A DNA stretch of 64,000 nt from Hirschia sp964352025 (GTDB taxonomy: Bacteria > Pseudomonadota > Alphaproteobacteria > Caulobacterales > Hyphomonadaceae), in NCBI GenBank assembly GCA_964352025.1, contig CAYGPZ010000012.1, forward strand, positions 1 through 64,000, written 5' to 3'. Below, piece after piece: positions 34,801-43,326 of this stretch. A program made the translations under genes and the position numbers. How positions within the stretch are numbered: position 1 is the stretch's first letter; the number at the start of each line of letters is the position of its first letter. The notes beneath the pieces were generated by a model. That model did not search any database. It was not told the origin of the DNA and saw only the letters and a list, made by a program, of their open reading frames with translations.

Positions 34801-36186
34801 TTAGACCCGCCGCCAAGTAGAACCACCAGCATTATCCATTATCTCAATGCCTTCTTTCACCAATTCGTCACGGATACGGTCTGCTTCAGCCCAGTCTTTG
34901 TTCGAACGTGCATCCAATCGGGCTTGCACAAGGGCATCAATCCGCGCAGAATCATCTTCATCACCGCCCTTTTCCCACTCTTCCGGTGTTGATTGAAGAA
35001 GCCCGAGCATATCACCCGCGAAAATCAGATCAGCACGCGCCTGCGCCATTGCTTTTGTATCTTTTGCATCCGCTGCGCGGTTGGCTTCACCTGATAAACG
35101 AGACATTTCAGCCAACGCTTGAGGAGTATTCAAATCATCGCAAAGCGCAACAATGACACCGTAGTCTTCCACTTCTAGGTCCGCATAGTCCCATACACGA
35201 CGTAGAGCCCCATATGCACGGTCTAGTGTTGCTTTACATTGATCCAGCAATGATTGCGTCCAATCCAGAGGTTGGCGATATTGCGCGGACAACAATGCCA
35301 TACGTAAGACTTCACCATGCGTATCTTTTAGCATTTCATGTGGAATTTTGACGTTACCAATGCTTTTAGACATTTTCTCTGATTCAATGTCCAAAAACCC
35401 ATTGTGCAACCAATAGTGCGCCATAACTTCACCATGCGCACACTCAGATTGAGCTATTTCATTTTCATGATGCGGGAATTGCAAATCAATTCCGCCGCCA
35501 TGAATATCGATTGTTTTTCCAAGTACAGCTTCAATCATCGCCGAACATTCAATATGCCATCCCGGACGCCCTCTTCCCCAAGGGCTATCCCAGATCGCAT
35601 CTTCAGGTTCACCCGGCTTTGCAACTTTCCAAAGCGCAAAGTCCGCGGGATCGCGTTTTTCACCTTCAACATCAACGCGCGCGCCTGCAATCATATCTTC
35701 AAGATTGCGACCGGATAGCTTTCCGTAATCCCCCATGGATTTGACATGGAACCATAGACCTGAGTCTGTGCGGTAAGCGTATTTCTTACGCTCCAGCTTT
35801 TCCATCATCTCAATCATCTGAGGAATGTGGGCAATCGCAGTCGGTCTAAAATTTGGCTCGAGAATGTTTAGCGCAGCAGAGTCTTCTAGATAAGCCTTGG
35901 TATATTTTTCAGTTATTGCTGAAATAGGCTCGCCAGTTTCATTGGATGCTTGAATAATCTTATCATCCACATCAGTTAGATTAGTCGCGTACAGAACCGC
36001 TTCATCACCATACTTCGAGCGCAACAAGCGATACAAAATATCAAAACTGACTGCGGGACGAAAATTTCCGATGTGCGCATACGAATAAACCGTCGGACCA
36101 CACACATACATTGTCACCCGCTCTTCATCTTGAGGCGTAAAAACCTCTTTCTGGCGCGTCAGTGAATTTGTAAGTTTAATGTCCAC
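34801..36186 (-). CDS. cysS: Cysteinyl-tRNA synthetase
   Basis: 461 residues from the GTG at 36186 (AGGA about ten bases upstream), which gives the typical family N-terminus and the same length as the E. coli enzyme; a GTG at 36234 would add 16 unmatched residues. Class I motifs: zinc cysteine and HIGH-like YVCGPTVYSYAHIGN, GGGIDLQFPHHENE and the KMSKS loop SEKMSKSIGN. The C-terminal anticodon-binding region ends ELVKEGIEIMDNAGGSTWRR. Standard. A 428-bp gap separates it from the divergent folE gene. Confidence 0.97.
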   Translation of the reverse strand: MDIKLTNSLTRQKEVFTPQDEERVTMYVCGPTVYSYAHIGNFRPAVSFDILYRLLRSKYGDEAVLYATNLTDVDDKIIQASNETGEPISAITEKYTKAYLEDSAALNILEPNFRPTAIAHIPQMIEMMEKLERKKYAYRTDSGLWFHVKSMGDYGKLSGRNLEDMIAGARVDVEGEKRDPADFALWKVAKPGEPEDAIWDSPWGRGRPGWHIECSAMIEAVLGKTIDIHGGGIDLQFPHHENEIAQSECAHGEVMAHYWLHNGFLDIESEKMSKSIGNVKIPHEMLKDTHGEVLRMALLSAQYRQPLDWTQSLLDQCKATLDRAYGALRRVWDYADLEVEDYGVIVALCDDLNTPQALAEMSRLSGEANRAADAKDTKAMAQARADLIFAGDMLGLLQSTPEEWEKGGDEDDSARIDALVQARLDARSNKDWAEADRIRDELVKEGIEIMDNAGGSTWRRV

Positions 36187-36320
36187 GGGTCTCTGATCCT
36201 TTAATATTATTCGCAAAAAGCACGATATAGACACACCTTCTAGCGCATTTCAGGCTGACCACAACCAATAATAATAAAGAACAATCACGACACAAAATAA
36301 GATCTACAATTTTGAATTTG

Positions 36321-36350
36321 TCATCAAACTCATACTCATCAAACTCATAC
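36321..36350. repeat. Two perfect 15-bp tandem repeats
   Basis: TCATCAAACTCATAC occurs twice head to tail (36321-36335 and 36336-36350) in the gap between cysS and folE. It could be a binding site or a chance slippage product. The rest of this 428-bp gap (36187-36614) shows only a candidate folE promoter. Confidence 0.7.
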
Positions 36351-36460
36351 AGAGCAAATTTGTATTTAACCAAGCTCAAAATGATCTTTTGCAGCAGACT
36401 TCACGTACTTAAAAACATGATCCCTCAGTCGATACTTGTTTGATGCGTCAGTTTTGAGAT

Positions 36461-36488
36461 TTGACAATCAAGAATTGGACACTATCTG
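36461..36488 (+). promoter_or_regulatory. Candidate folE promoter
   Basis: TTGACA (36461-36466) is followed after 16 bases by TATCTG (36483-36488). Perfect -35, poor -10. It would give a folE leader of about 120 bases. Consensus match only. Confidence 0.4.
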
Positions 36489-36614
36489 TAGCCCATACCC
36501 TGAGGGTAAAAATTTCGGGCGGGCGTTAAGTCCGGGCTTTGGCGTGTATTAGACCATACATCCATTTGAGCCCCGGCTCGACCCTCGTCCCTCAGACATA
36601 GAAAGGTCCATTCC

Positions 36615-37229
36615 GTGGACGCAATTAATAAAGATAAAGCTGTGACAAGCGAGAGTGATGACAACCGCCCCACACGCGATGAAGCTGAAAAAGCTGTTCG
36701 AACATTACTCGCATGGGCGGGAGACAATCCTGACCGCGAAGGCCTAGTGGACACACCAAAACGCGTCGTTAAAGCATATGAAGAATGGTTCTCGGGATAC
36801 CGTGAAGACCCAGTAAATTATCTATCGAGGACTTTTGAAGACGTGCAAGGTTATGACGATATAGTAATGCTTCGCGACATTGATGTCGAAAGTCACTGTG
36901 AACACCATGTCGCGCCATTTATGGGTAAAGCTTATGTTGCGTACATGCCGACCAATTCTGTTGTTGGTATTTCCAAGCTTGCACGCGTCGTCGAAATCTA
37001 CGCCAAACGCTTGCAAACGCAGGAAACAATGACTTCGCAAATCTGTGAAGCCATTGAAGAAAGCCTCAAGCCAGCTGGTGTCGCAATAATGATTGACGCA
37101 AAGCATATGTGTATGACGACACGCGGTGTTCACCACCCGAATGTATCAACAATCACAACACAATTCACCGGTGTCTTCAAAACGGATAAAGAATTACGTG
37201 ACCGCTTCCTACGTCTGACAGAGCGCTAG
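36615..37229 (+). CDS. folE: GTP cyclohydrolase I
   Basis: First step of folate (and pterin) synthesis: GTP to dihydroneopterin triphosphate. 204 residues, GTG at 36615 with AAAGG eight bases upstream. Zinc ligands are C95 and H98 in ESHCEHHVAPFMGKAYVAY and C166 in KHMCMTTRG; the QTQE segment of the active site is present (RLQTQETMTSQI). Alphaproteobacterial genomes often carry hisI close by, and hisI is indeed 850 bp downstream, with an XRE/membrane pair inserted in between on the other strand. Closed by a terminator. Confidence 0.97.
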   Translation: MDAINKDKAVTSESDDNRPTRDEAEKAVRTLLAWAGDNPDREGLVDTPKRVVKAYEEWFSGYREDPVNYLSRTFEDVQGYDDIVMLRDIDVESHCEHHVAPFMGKAYVAYMPTNSVVGISKLARVVEIYAKRLQTQETMTSQICEAIEESLKPAGVAIMIDAKHMCMTTRGVHHPNVSTITTQFTGVFKTDKELRDRFLRLTER

Positions 37230-37258
37230 AAGCAACTCACCAGGAATAAACGATTAAA

Positions 37259-37286
37259 ACCCGGCAATATTTGTCCGGGCTTTTTT
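37259..37286 (+). terminator. Intrinsic terminator after folE
   Basis: CCCGG (37260-37264) pairs with CCGGG (37275-37279), loop CAATATTTGT, followed by C and six T. It starts 30 bp beyond the folE stop and overlaps the end of the convergent XRE gene region. Confidence 0.8.
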
Positions 37287-37287
37287 A

Positions 37288-37503
37288 TTATTTCGCCTGC
37301 CAAACGAAAACAGATTGCAGATCTGATTTCAAGAAATGAGCTATCTTGAACGCAGCTTCAAGTGACGGCGAATATTTGCCTTTTTCGATGGCAACTATTG
37401 TTTGGCGCGTCATTCCAATCGCATCGGCAAGTTCTTGCTGTGTGATCTTTTGAGTTTTACGAAGTTCTGCAATCGTATTTGTAAATGGGAGCGCTTTGGG
37501 CAA
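37288..37503 (-). CDS. XRE-family transcriptional regulator (YozG-like)
   Basis: 71 residues, TTG at 37503 with GGGGAGAGG upstream and no alternative start. Nearly the whole protein is one HTH: IAELRKTQKITQQELADAIG, then TRQTIVAIEKGKYSPSLEAA and FKIAHFLKSDLQSVF. This is the small stand-alone XRE type that usually regulates the membrane protein encoded beside it. Here that gene lies 12 bp upstream on the same strand, and repeated TATTTTTTACAT sites lie before it. Autorepression is a reasonable inference. Confidence 0.88.
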   Translation of the reverse strand: MPKALPFTNTIAELRKTQKITQQELADAIGMTRQTIVAIEKGKYSPSLEAAFKIAHFLKSDLQSVFVWQAK

Positions 37504-37515
37504 TTTACCTCTCCC

Positions 37516-37935
37516 CTATATCCAATGACGATATTTAGCGATTTTATATCCATTCCGCGCTAACTCAGCTGCAACTATAGCTAGCAATATCCAATTGGCC
37601 ATCTCAACCTGGTTTACACCATGATACATTGAAGCAACGCTCGCTATTGTCCCGAAAATTGCGATACCGCCAGCTAAATCGCCAGCTTGAGCGCCAATCA
37701 GTTTATCCCGCTCATCTTCCAGTTCATCTACCGGCTTTTTGCCGAGTGAATTTACGATACCGTAGCCAATTATCATGGTGATAATTATCCCGATAAGCAA
37801 TGTGATTTGTTTATTCACAAAAGCCTCTATCGGATAAACTGGATCAATTCGAAATCCGATATCAACAAAGTAAAAGCCATATACGATGAGTATTCCGGCC
37901 AAACAAACCCATGCACTTTTTTCTCTAAACGACAT
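37516..37935 (-). CDS. Four-TM membrane protein paired with XRE regulator
   Basis: 139 residues, ATG at 37935. TM segments about 8-25 (WVCLAGILIVYGFYFV), 43-66 (ITLLIGIIITMIIGYGIV), 86-106 and 111-127. The cytoplasmic loop has GKKPVDELEDERDKLIGAQA, a DERD-type motif typical of small proteins found beside YozG-like XRE regulators (DUF2178-like). Function unknown; such pairs have been suspected of stress or membrane-integrity roles, but no evidence is in the sequence. First gene of the two-gene unit behind an inverted-repeat region. Confidence 0.8.
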   Translation of the reverse strand: MSFREKSAWVCLAGILIVYGFYFVDIGFRIDPVYPIEAFVNKQITLLIGIIITMIIGYGIVNSLGKKPVDELEDERDKLIGAQAGDLAGGIAIFGTIASVASMYHGVNQVEMANWILLAIVAAELARNGYKIAKYRHWI

Positions 37936-37950
37936 ATCAACGCATCCATA

Positions 37951-38014
37951 ATGTAAAAAATATTAGACACCTTCAATATGTATACTATTTTTTACATGTC
38001 AATTATATTTGACA
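37951..38014. promoter_or_regulatory. Inverted-repeat control region between XRE unit and hisI
   Basis: ATGTAAAAAATA (37951-37962) and TATTTTTTACAT (37986-37997) are perfect 12-bp inverted copies 23 bp apart. TGTCAA (37997-38002) and TTGACA (38009-38014) form a second inverted repeat with a 6-bp spacer, and a partial third copy (ATATTTTACA) lies at about 38028-38037. The cluster sits between the divergent XRE/membrane unit and hisI, where promoters for both should be. It is a candidate operator for the XRE protein. Confidence 0.6.
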
Positions 38015-38082
38015 AAAAAAGTATAAAATATTTTACACTGATATCTCTAGCAAATTGCAGCATTCCCAATTAGAAAAGCCCT

Positions 38083-38502
38083 ATGACAGATACAAACTCA
38101 CCTTCGATATTCCCCTCACCTCTTTCAGGTAAAGAGCAAGACGAAACCATCGAATTTCGTCCACGTTTCAATTCTGATGGATTGGTCTCTGCGATCGCTC
38201 AAGATTCAGAAACAAACGAAATTCTCATGATGGCGTGGATGAATGCGGAAGCGTTAAAGCTAACCATTGAGACAGGTCGTGCCGTTTATTGGTCTCGCTC
38301 ACGTCAACAATTATGGCGCAAAGGTGATACGTCGGGTGCACATCAGCATGTCGATGAGATTTATACCGACTGCGATCAGGACGCTATTTTATTAAAAGTT
38401 CGACAGACTGACGGCGCGTGTCACACGGGTCGGGTCTCGTGTTTTTACAGACAAGTAAAAGACTTATCGACACTTAATCCTACAACACCGCGTCCCGAAT
38501 AG
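38083..38502 (+). CDS. hisI: Phosphoribosyl-AMP cyclohydrolase
   Basis: Third step of histidine synthesis, opening the purine ring of PR-AMP. 139 residues, ATG at 38083. The zinc- and substrate-binding motifs are LMMAWMNAEALKLTIETG, YWSRSRQQLWRKGDTSG, and the cysteines in YTDCDQDAILL and GACHTGRVSCFY. Monofunctional (no HisE domain). Divergent from the XRE/membrane unit, with shared control region. Confidence 0.97.
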   Translation: MTDTNSPSIFPSPLSGKEQDETIEFRPRFNSDGLVSAIAQDSETNEILMMAWMNAEALKLTIETGRAVYWSRSRQQLWRKGDTSGAHQHVDEIYTDCDQDAILLKVRQTDGACHTGRVSCFYRQVKDLSTLNPTTPRPE

Positions 38503-38685
38503 TATACAGAAACAATACTTGGATTACTTAAAGTGATGGACAGTATTGGTTTATGCTTGTCCAGCGCTGTTAAGCATGTAAAATGCTAATAATGCAGAGT
38601 GAATGCTTTTACGAGCAATCACACTGTTAGATGCCCATTGCCTTGGGATAGGCATTGGGAACATCCATTCGGGAGGGTGCACATC

Positions 38686-39870
38686 ATGTCGGCTTCGAAC
38701 GTCTATGAAAGAACAATGAAGCATATATTCACCTGGGAAGGTGGCTATGTTGATCATCCCAATGATCCGGGCGGTGCAACAAATTTTGGTATTACGCGCA
38801 AAGTTCTGGCTCAGTGGCGTGGAAAACCCTCTATCCCCAAGCAAGAAGTCAAAGACCTCACTATCCAGGAAGCAGCAGATATATATCGCGCGAATTACTG
38901 GAATAAAATTCTGGGTGATGAGCTACCGCCATCGATTGCTTTTTTAATGATGGATGCCGCGGTCAATTCTGGCCCTGGACGCGCCATCAAAACACTGCAA
39001 CACTCTGTTGGTGCACTTGGAAAGCGCATAAAAGTTGACGGAGCGATAGGCCCAAACACATTACGCGCAGTCAGAAGTGTCGATGAAGAAAAACTTCTCA
39101 ATGAGTATGTTGTTCGCCGCGGTGTATTTTACGGCGGGCTAAGAACCTTCACGACATTTGGCTTGGGTTGGGCGCGTCGTCTGGTTTCTGGCGCAAGAGA
39201 AGCCCACTCAATCCTGACAGATTCTAAAAGTCCGGTGGACATTCCAACACCTCCGCCCGAGATAACGCCTGAAGACCCAACGATACCTGAAGAAGCGCCC
39301 ACAATTCCGATGGTCAATTCCCCTCTTCCACCCAGCGTTTCATTGCGTCGTCACTTCTTTGATGAGCGCGGCATTCAAGTATATGGAAGCTTCTTTCAAT
39401 GTTGGGGCGGATGGGTCACGGCTGGGCATGTCATTCAGCAAATGCTGAAAACTTCTCCGCCATTCGCACAGGGTCAACAAGTCTTATATCCGGGCCAAAT
39501 GGATGCAGCCCTATTGGGATGTTCACTGCCAGACCAACAACCACCCGCACCTGTCGTTGGACAGAAAATTATAGTCGCGGGCTATCCTGCAGGCTCAAGT
39601 CAGCCATCGCTTCGCGAAGCTGAAGTCTATATTCAACGTCCAAACACAACGGACTGGATTGCAACTATATCAACGCCATCTGAACCCGTTGTCGTCGGCA
39701 TGTCCGGTGGTGCCGTCTATGATGCTGACACCAAGAACATTATCGGTATTTTGATCACGCGGAACTCACCAGCTGACCTTGATGCAGATGGACGCGCGGA
39801 TCAGAATTTTGATTTCGTCGCCTTGCACGATGTCTGGAACCAGCTGCGTACATTTCCGCCAATTGCCTAG
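38686..39870 (+). CDS. GH108-type muramidase fused to a trypsin-like serine protease domain
   Basis: 394 residues from the ATG at 38686, which has GGGAGGG nine bases upstream; a GTG at 38599 would add 29 residues without a ribosome binding site. Residues ~8-95 are a glycosyl-hydrolase-108 lysozyme domain: FTWEGGYVDHPNDPGGATNF with catalytic E18. Residues ~100-175 match the peptidoglycan-binding domain that normally follows (IKVDGAIGPNTLRAV). A Pro/Glu-rich linker (~185-215) leads to a chymotrypsin-like domain: H248 in GGWVTAGHVI, D273 in GQMDAALLG and S340 in VGMSGGAVYD, correctly ordered and spaced. No signal peptide or TM, so export would need a holin-like or other route. No phage genes around. 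Confidence 0.85.
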   Translation: MSASNVYERTMKHIFTWEGGYVDHPNDPGGATNFGITRKVLAQWRGKPSIPKQEVKDLTIQEAADIYRANYWNKILGDELPPSIAFLMMDAAVNSGPGRAIKTLQHSVGALGKRIKVDGAIGPNTLRAVRSVDEEKLLNEYVVRRGVFYGGLRTFTTFGLGWARRLVSGAREAHSILTDSKSPVDIPTPPPEITPEDPTIPEEAPTIPMVNSPLPPSVSLRRHFFDERGIQVYGSFFQCWGGWVTAGHVIQQMLKTSPPFAQGQQVLYPGQMDAALLGCSLPDQQPPAPVVGQKIIVAGYPAGSSQPSLREAEVYIQRPNTTDWIATISTPSEPVVVGMSGGAVYDADTKNIIGILITRNSPADLDADGRADQNFDFVALHDVWNQLRTFPPIA

Positions 39871-39958
39871 CAATCTAAATACAAATGCTATGATGAATTA
39901 GCCAATTTTTTTGGGCTATGCATTTGACAAGATGTCCATTGCGCTGCACCTGTCGTCT

Positions 39959-41053
39959 ATGACTGATACAAACAAGACTTCAATAGACGAAACAACTGAA
40001 TCTGTTGTTATTACTGCCTCCAGCGAGTTTGCCGGAGAACGCCTCGATAAGTGGCTGCCGATTGTTGCGCCTGAATTATCTCGCTCACGCGCTAAAGCTA
40101 TCATTGAAAAAGGCGATGTCCTTCTAGATGACAAGCCTATCATCAGCCCAAAGCACAAAGTGATCGCCGACGGCCACTATGTCATTCTAATGCCACCGCC
40201 ATTGGATGCAGCGCCTCAGCCAGAAGATATTCCGTTAAACGTCTTGTTTGAAGATGAGCACCTTATCATCATCAATAAACCAGTCGGACTGGTTGTTCAC
40301 CCCGCCCCCGGCTCCACATCAGGCACGCTGGTAAACGCACTACTTCATCATTGCGCTGGCCAATTGCCGGGTATTGGTGGCGTCGCGCGTCCGGGTATTG
40401 TGCACAGACTGGATAAAGACACCTCAGGTGTCATGGTCGCTGCCAAAACCGAATTTGCACACACTGGATTATCGTCACTATTCCAAGCTCACTTTATTGA
40501 GCGCGCCTATTTAGCCATCACTCGCGGCGCACCACGTCCCTTGGTTGGAAAGATTGAAGCTCGCATTGCGCGATCGACATCTGATCGCAAAAAAATGGCC
40601 GTCGTCAGAGAAACAAGACTATCAGCATCTGCTGAATGGCATGGTGAGACTGAAGAAGATTACGAACCTAAAGGAAAGCACGCTGTTACAAATTACAAAG
40701 TGCTCGAACAATTTGGTAAAGTCGACTCAACTTCCGGCTTGCCAGCAGCGACACTCACAGAATGTCGACTAGAGACTGGTCGCACCCACCAGATCCGCGT
40801 TCACATGGCTCATATTGGCGCGCCGCTATTAGGTGATCAGACATATGGTCGATACCGTGGTTTGAAGGCAGCTGGCTCTGGTCCAGCTCACGAAGCAGCG
40901 GCAACTGCATGTAAAACCTTTAAGCGCCAAGCACTTCATGCTGCAATTTTAGGGTTTGAACATCCAGTAACGGGTGAAAATTTGAGATTTGAAACCCAAC
41001 CACCAAAAGACATGCAAGACCTTTTAAGTGCCCTTAGGCAGCTTCCAAGCTAA
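39959..41053 (+). CDS. rluD: RluD-like pseudouridine synthase with S4 domain
   Basis: About 364 residues from the ATG at 39959; ATG at 39932 and TTG at 39911 are other in-frame starts and none has a good ribosome binding site. An S4 RNA-binding domain (about 25-75, ERLDKWLPIVAPELSRSRAKA) precedes the catalytic domain; the catalytic aspartate is in PGIVHRLDKDTSGVMV. C-terminal ETGRTHQIRVHMAHIGAPLLGD. RluD makes pseudouridines in helix 69 of 23S rRNA; the S4-plus-catalytic layout and its place before rpoH, common in alphaproteobacteria, support this assignment over RluC. Confidence 0.85.
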   Translation: MTDTNKTSIDETTESVVITASSEFAGERLDKWLPIVAPELSRSRAKAIIEKGDVLLDDKPIISPKHKVIADGHYVILMPPPLDAAPQPEDIPLNVLFEDEHLIIINKPVGLVVHPAPGSTSGTLVNALLHHCAGQLPGIGGVARPGIVHRLDKDTSGVMVAAKTEFAHTGLSSLFQAHFIERAYLAITRGAPRPLVGKIEARIARSTSDRKKMAVVRETRLSASAEWHGETEEDYEPKGKHAVTNYKVLEQFGKVDSTSGLPAATLTECRLETGRTHQIRVHMAHIGAPLLGDQTYGRYRGLKAAGSGPAHEAAATACKTFKRQALHAAILGFEHPVTGENLRFETQPPKDMQDLLSALRQLPS

Positions 41054-41070
41054 TTTATACGGCCTCAAAA

Positions 41071-41098
41071 CACGAAAAGATCACTGTTTTTCGTGATC
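41071..41098. repeat. Nested inverted repeats downstream of rluD
   Basis: CACGAAAA (41071-41078) pairs with TTTTCGTG (41088-41095), and GATCAC (41079-41084) pairs with GTGATC (41093-41098); the two stems exclude each other. It begins 18 bp after the rluD stop. It may end the rluD transcript but lacks a clear T run. Confidence 0.45.
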
Positions 41099-41250
41099 AA
41101 AATTATGTGATCTTATTTTTTTCTATAAAGTTCAAATAATTTTGGCTGCCTCAAAATCAGAATAATCATTCTAATTTTTTGATTTATCTGAGTTTTTCAG
41201 ATCGATAGAACAATATGTCATTTTAAAATTTAAAAATATTTGAAAACAAC

Positions 41251-41280
41251 CCCTTAAACGCCACAATTCGAACCCTATAT
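41251..41280 (+). promoter_or_regulatory. Candidate heat-shock (sigma-32-type) promoter for rpoH
   Basis: CCCTTAAA (41251-41258), a 14-base spacer, then CCCTATAT (41273-41280). This resembles the sigma-32 consensus CCCTTGAA - 13-17 - CCCCATNT better than a sigma-70 promoter. Start near 41288 would give a ~215-base rpoH leader. The rest of the 448-bp gap (41054-41501) shows nothing else I can name. Confidence 0.5.
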
Positions 41281-41501
41281 ATTCTAAACAACACTGTTTT
41301 GGGGAAATCAAAACACCGTAAATCGAATGATCCCGATGGATATTTTGTATAGTCCAACCGAGCATTATTCATGAGACTTATGGAATTTATAGAGGAAACA
41401 GGGGCAGACGGCTGACATTTCTTACGTCATCTTCTCCTCACACAAGGTTCAAGGACGGGGCGCATCTCCCTGTTCAATGGTAAAATGAGGAGGCCGGACT
41501 A

Positions 41502-42389
41502 ATGGCACAAATGTCAACAACTATCGCGCTTTCACCGGAACAGGGTCTGTCGCGCTATTTAACCGAAATCCGCAAATACCCTATGCTTGAAAAAGATCAG
41601 GAATTCATGCTGGCTAATCGCTGGCGCGAACACGAAGATACTGATGCTGCTGAGCAAATGGTGACATCCCACCTAAGACTTGTTGCAAAAATCGCAATGG
41701 GTTACCGCGGTTACGGCCTACCTATTGGTGAGGTCATCTCCGAAGGTAATGTCGGCCTCATGCAAGCGGTTAAAAAGTTCGACCCTGACAAAGGTTTCCG
41801 CCTTGCGACATACGCAATGTGGTGGATCCGTGCATCGATACAGGAATATATTCTTCGTTCGTGGAGCCTCGTAAAACTAGGAACCACAGCCGCGCAGAAA
41901 AAATTATTCTTCAACCTACGCCGCCTGAAAGGTGAAATTCAAGCGTTGGAAGAAGGTGATTTGCGTCCTGAAAACGTTACAGAAATCGCGACCCGTTTGA
42001 ACGTTAGCGAAAAAGAAGTCATTTCCATGAACCGCCGCATGACGGGTGGTGACGCCTCTTTGAATGCACCAATTGGTGGTACTGATGGTGATGGCGAATG
42101 GATGGACTGGTTAGCTGATGAAGATCAAGAAACGACAGCTGACGAGTATGAAAAGAATGATGAATACACATCGCGCATGAATTTGCTTGAAACCGCAATG
42201 GAAGGCCTAAACGATCGCGAGAAACACATTATTGCCGAACGTCGATTGAAAGATGATCCATCAACATTGGAACAGCTTTCAGAAGTTTATAATGTTTCAC
42301 GTGAACGTATTCGCCAAATTGAAGTACGTGCTTTTGAAAAGCTACAAAAAGCAATGAAAGAAGCCGCTATCGAGCAAGGTCTTGCCTAG
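41502..42389 (+). CDS. rpoH: RNA polymerase sigma-32 factor
   Basis: 295 residues, ATG at 41502 with GAGGAGG nine bases upstream. Sigma region 2 (YRGYGLPIGEVISEGNVGLMQA, ATYAMWWIRASIQEYILRSW), the RpoH box QKKLFFNLRRLKGEI that distinguishes sigma-32 from other sigma-70 members, region 3 and region 4.2 (TLEQLSEVYNVSRERIRQIE) are all present. Directs the heat-shock regulon; ftsH, which degrades sigma-32 in other bacteria, is encoded in this window at 55679. A heat-shock-like promoter upstream suggests autoregulation. An SDR gene follows after 8 bp. Confidence 0.97.
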   Translation: MAQMSTTIALSPEQGLSRYLTEIRKYPMLEKDQEFMLANRWREHEDTDAAEQMVTSHLRLVAKIAMGYRGYGLPIGEVISEGNVGLMQAVKKFDPDKGFRLATYAMWWIRASIQEYILRSWSLVKLGTTAAQKKLFFNLRRLKGEIQALEEGDLRPENVTEIATRLNVSEKEVISMNRRMTGGDASLNAPIGGTDGDGEWMDWLADEDQETTADEYEKNDEYTSRMNLLETAMEGLNDREKHIIAERRLKDDPSTLEQLSEVYNVSRERIRQIEVRAFEKLQKAMKEAAIEQGLA

Positions 42390-42397
42390 TCTCAGCG

Positions 42398-43213
42398 ATG
42401 ACTAATCGAATGCCCCCTGCAGGTTCTGGCGCATACCCCTCGCTGGAACCTGCGTCCTTCTCTGAAATAAATAGTTTTCGAAAAAATTATACAGCCGTCA
42501 TTATTGGCGCAAATGGCGGTATTGGCTCGGCCATTGTCTCTATGCTCGTGGCAGATCCAAAATGTGCAAAAATAATTGCTCTGTCGCGCACACATCCACA
42601 AATAGACAATCCTAAAGTCGAATCTGGAACGATTGATATTCTAGATGAGGCGTCGATTTCGGACGCATTCCAGAACATTAAAACTGCAATAACAAATGAC
42701 GATGGAATCGACATGACATTTGTTGCAACTGGAAAACTGCATGATGAGAACCTCATACCAGAAAAAAGCTGGCGGCAGCAATCGCACGCGTCTTATGAAG
42801 AACTATTCGCGTTGAATGCAACTGGCCCTGCCATGGTCGCAAAATATGCGCTCGAACTTCACAATAAAAATTCGAAAACTGTTTTTGCCGCCCTTTCTGC
42901 TCGGGTTTCCTCTTTAGAAGATAATAGGCTTGGTGGTTGGCACGCCTATCGCGCGTCCAAAGCTGCGCTAAACATGATACTCAAAAATCTGGCAATTGAA
43001 GCCAAAAGAAAGACCCCTAAAACAATTATTGCTGGATTACACCCCGGTACTGTCGACACGGCGCTATCGGATCCATTTCAAGGCAATGTTCCTGATGGCA
43101 AGCTTTTCTCCCCAGAACAAAGCGCACAATATTTGCTGCGGGTCATCGATTATTTAACGTTAGAAGACAGCGGACATTTGATTGCGTGGGATGGACAGAA
43201 AATTCCCTACTAA
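42398..43213 (+). CDS. Short-chain dehydrogenase/reductase (C-factor-like)
   Basis: 271 residues, ATG at 42398, eight bases after the rpoH stop, so probably co-transcribed with it. Rossmann fold with AVIIGANGGIGSAIVSML (nucleotide loop, about 33-50), FVATGKLH, and the catalytic YxxxK in WHAYRASKAALNMILKNLAIE; C-terminal GLHPGTVDTALSDPF matches the CsgA/C-factor subgroup. No signal peptide. The substrate is unknown; the N-terminal ~28 residues are an extra low-complexity extension. Confidence 0.87.
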   Translation: MTNRMPPAGSGAYPSLEPASFSEINSFRKNYTAVIIGANGGIGSAIVSMLVADPKCAKIIALSRTHPQIDNPKVESGTIDILDEASISDAFQNIKTAITNDDGIDMTFVATGKLHDENLIPEKSWRQQSHASYEELFALNATGPAMVAKYALELHNKNSKTVFAALSARVSSLEDNRLGGWHAYRASKAALNMILKNLAIEAKRKTPKTIIAGLHPGTVDTALSDPFQGNVPDGKLFSPEQSAQYLLRVIDYLTLEDSGHLIAWDGQKIPY

Positions 43214-43326
43214 ACCATCAGTTAATCGCACAACGATACGCAGCAAGCTTATCCATATATTAACCAATCATTACCAAGATCATTAGATATTTATTGTATA
43301 TATAGATGTTTAGTTAGTTTGATATT

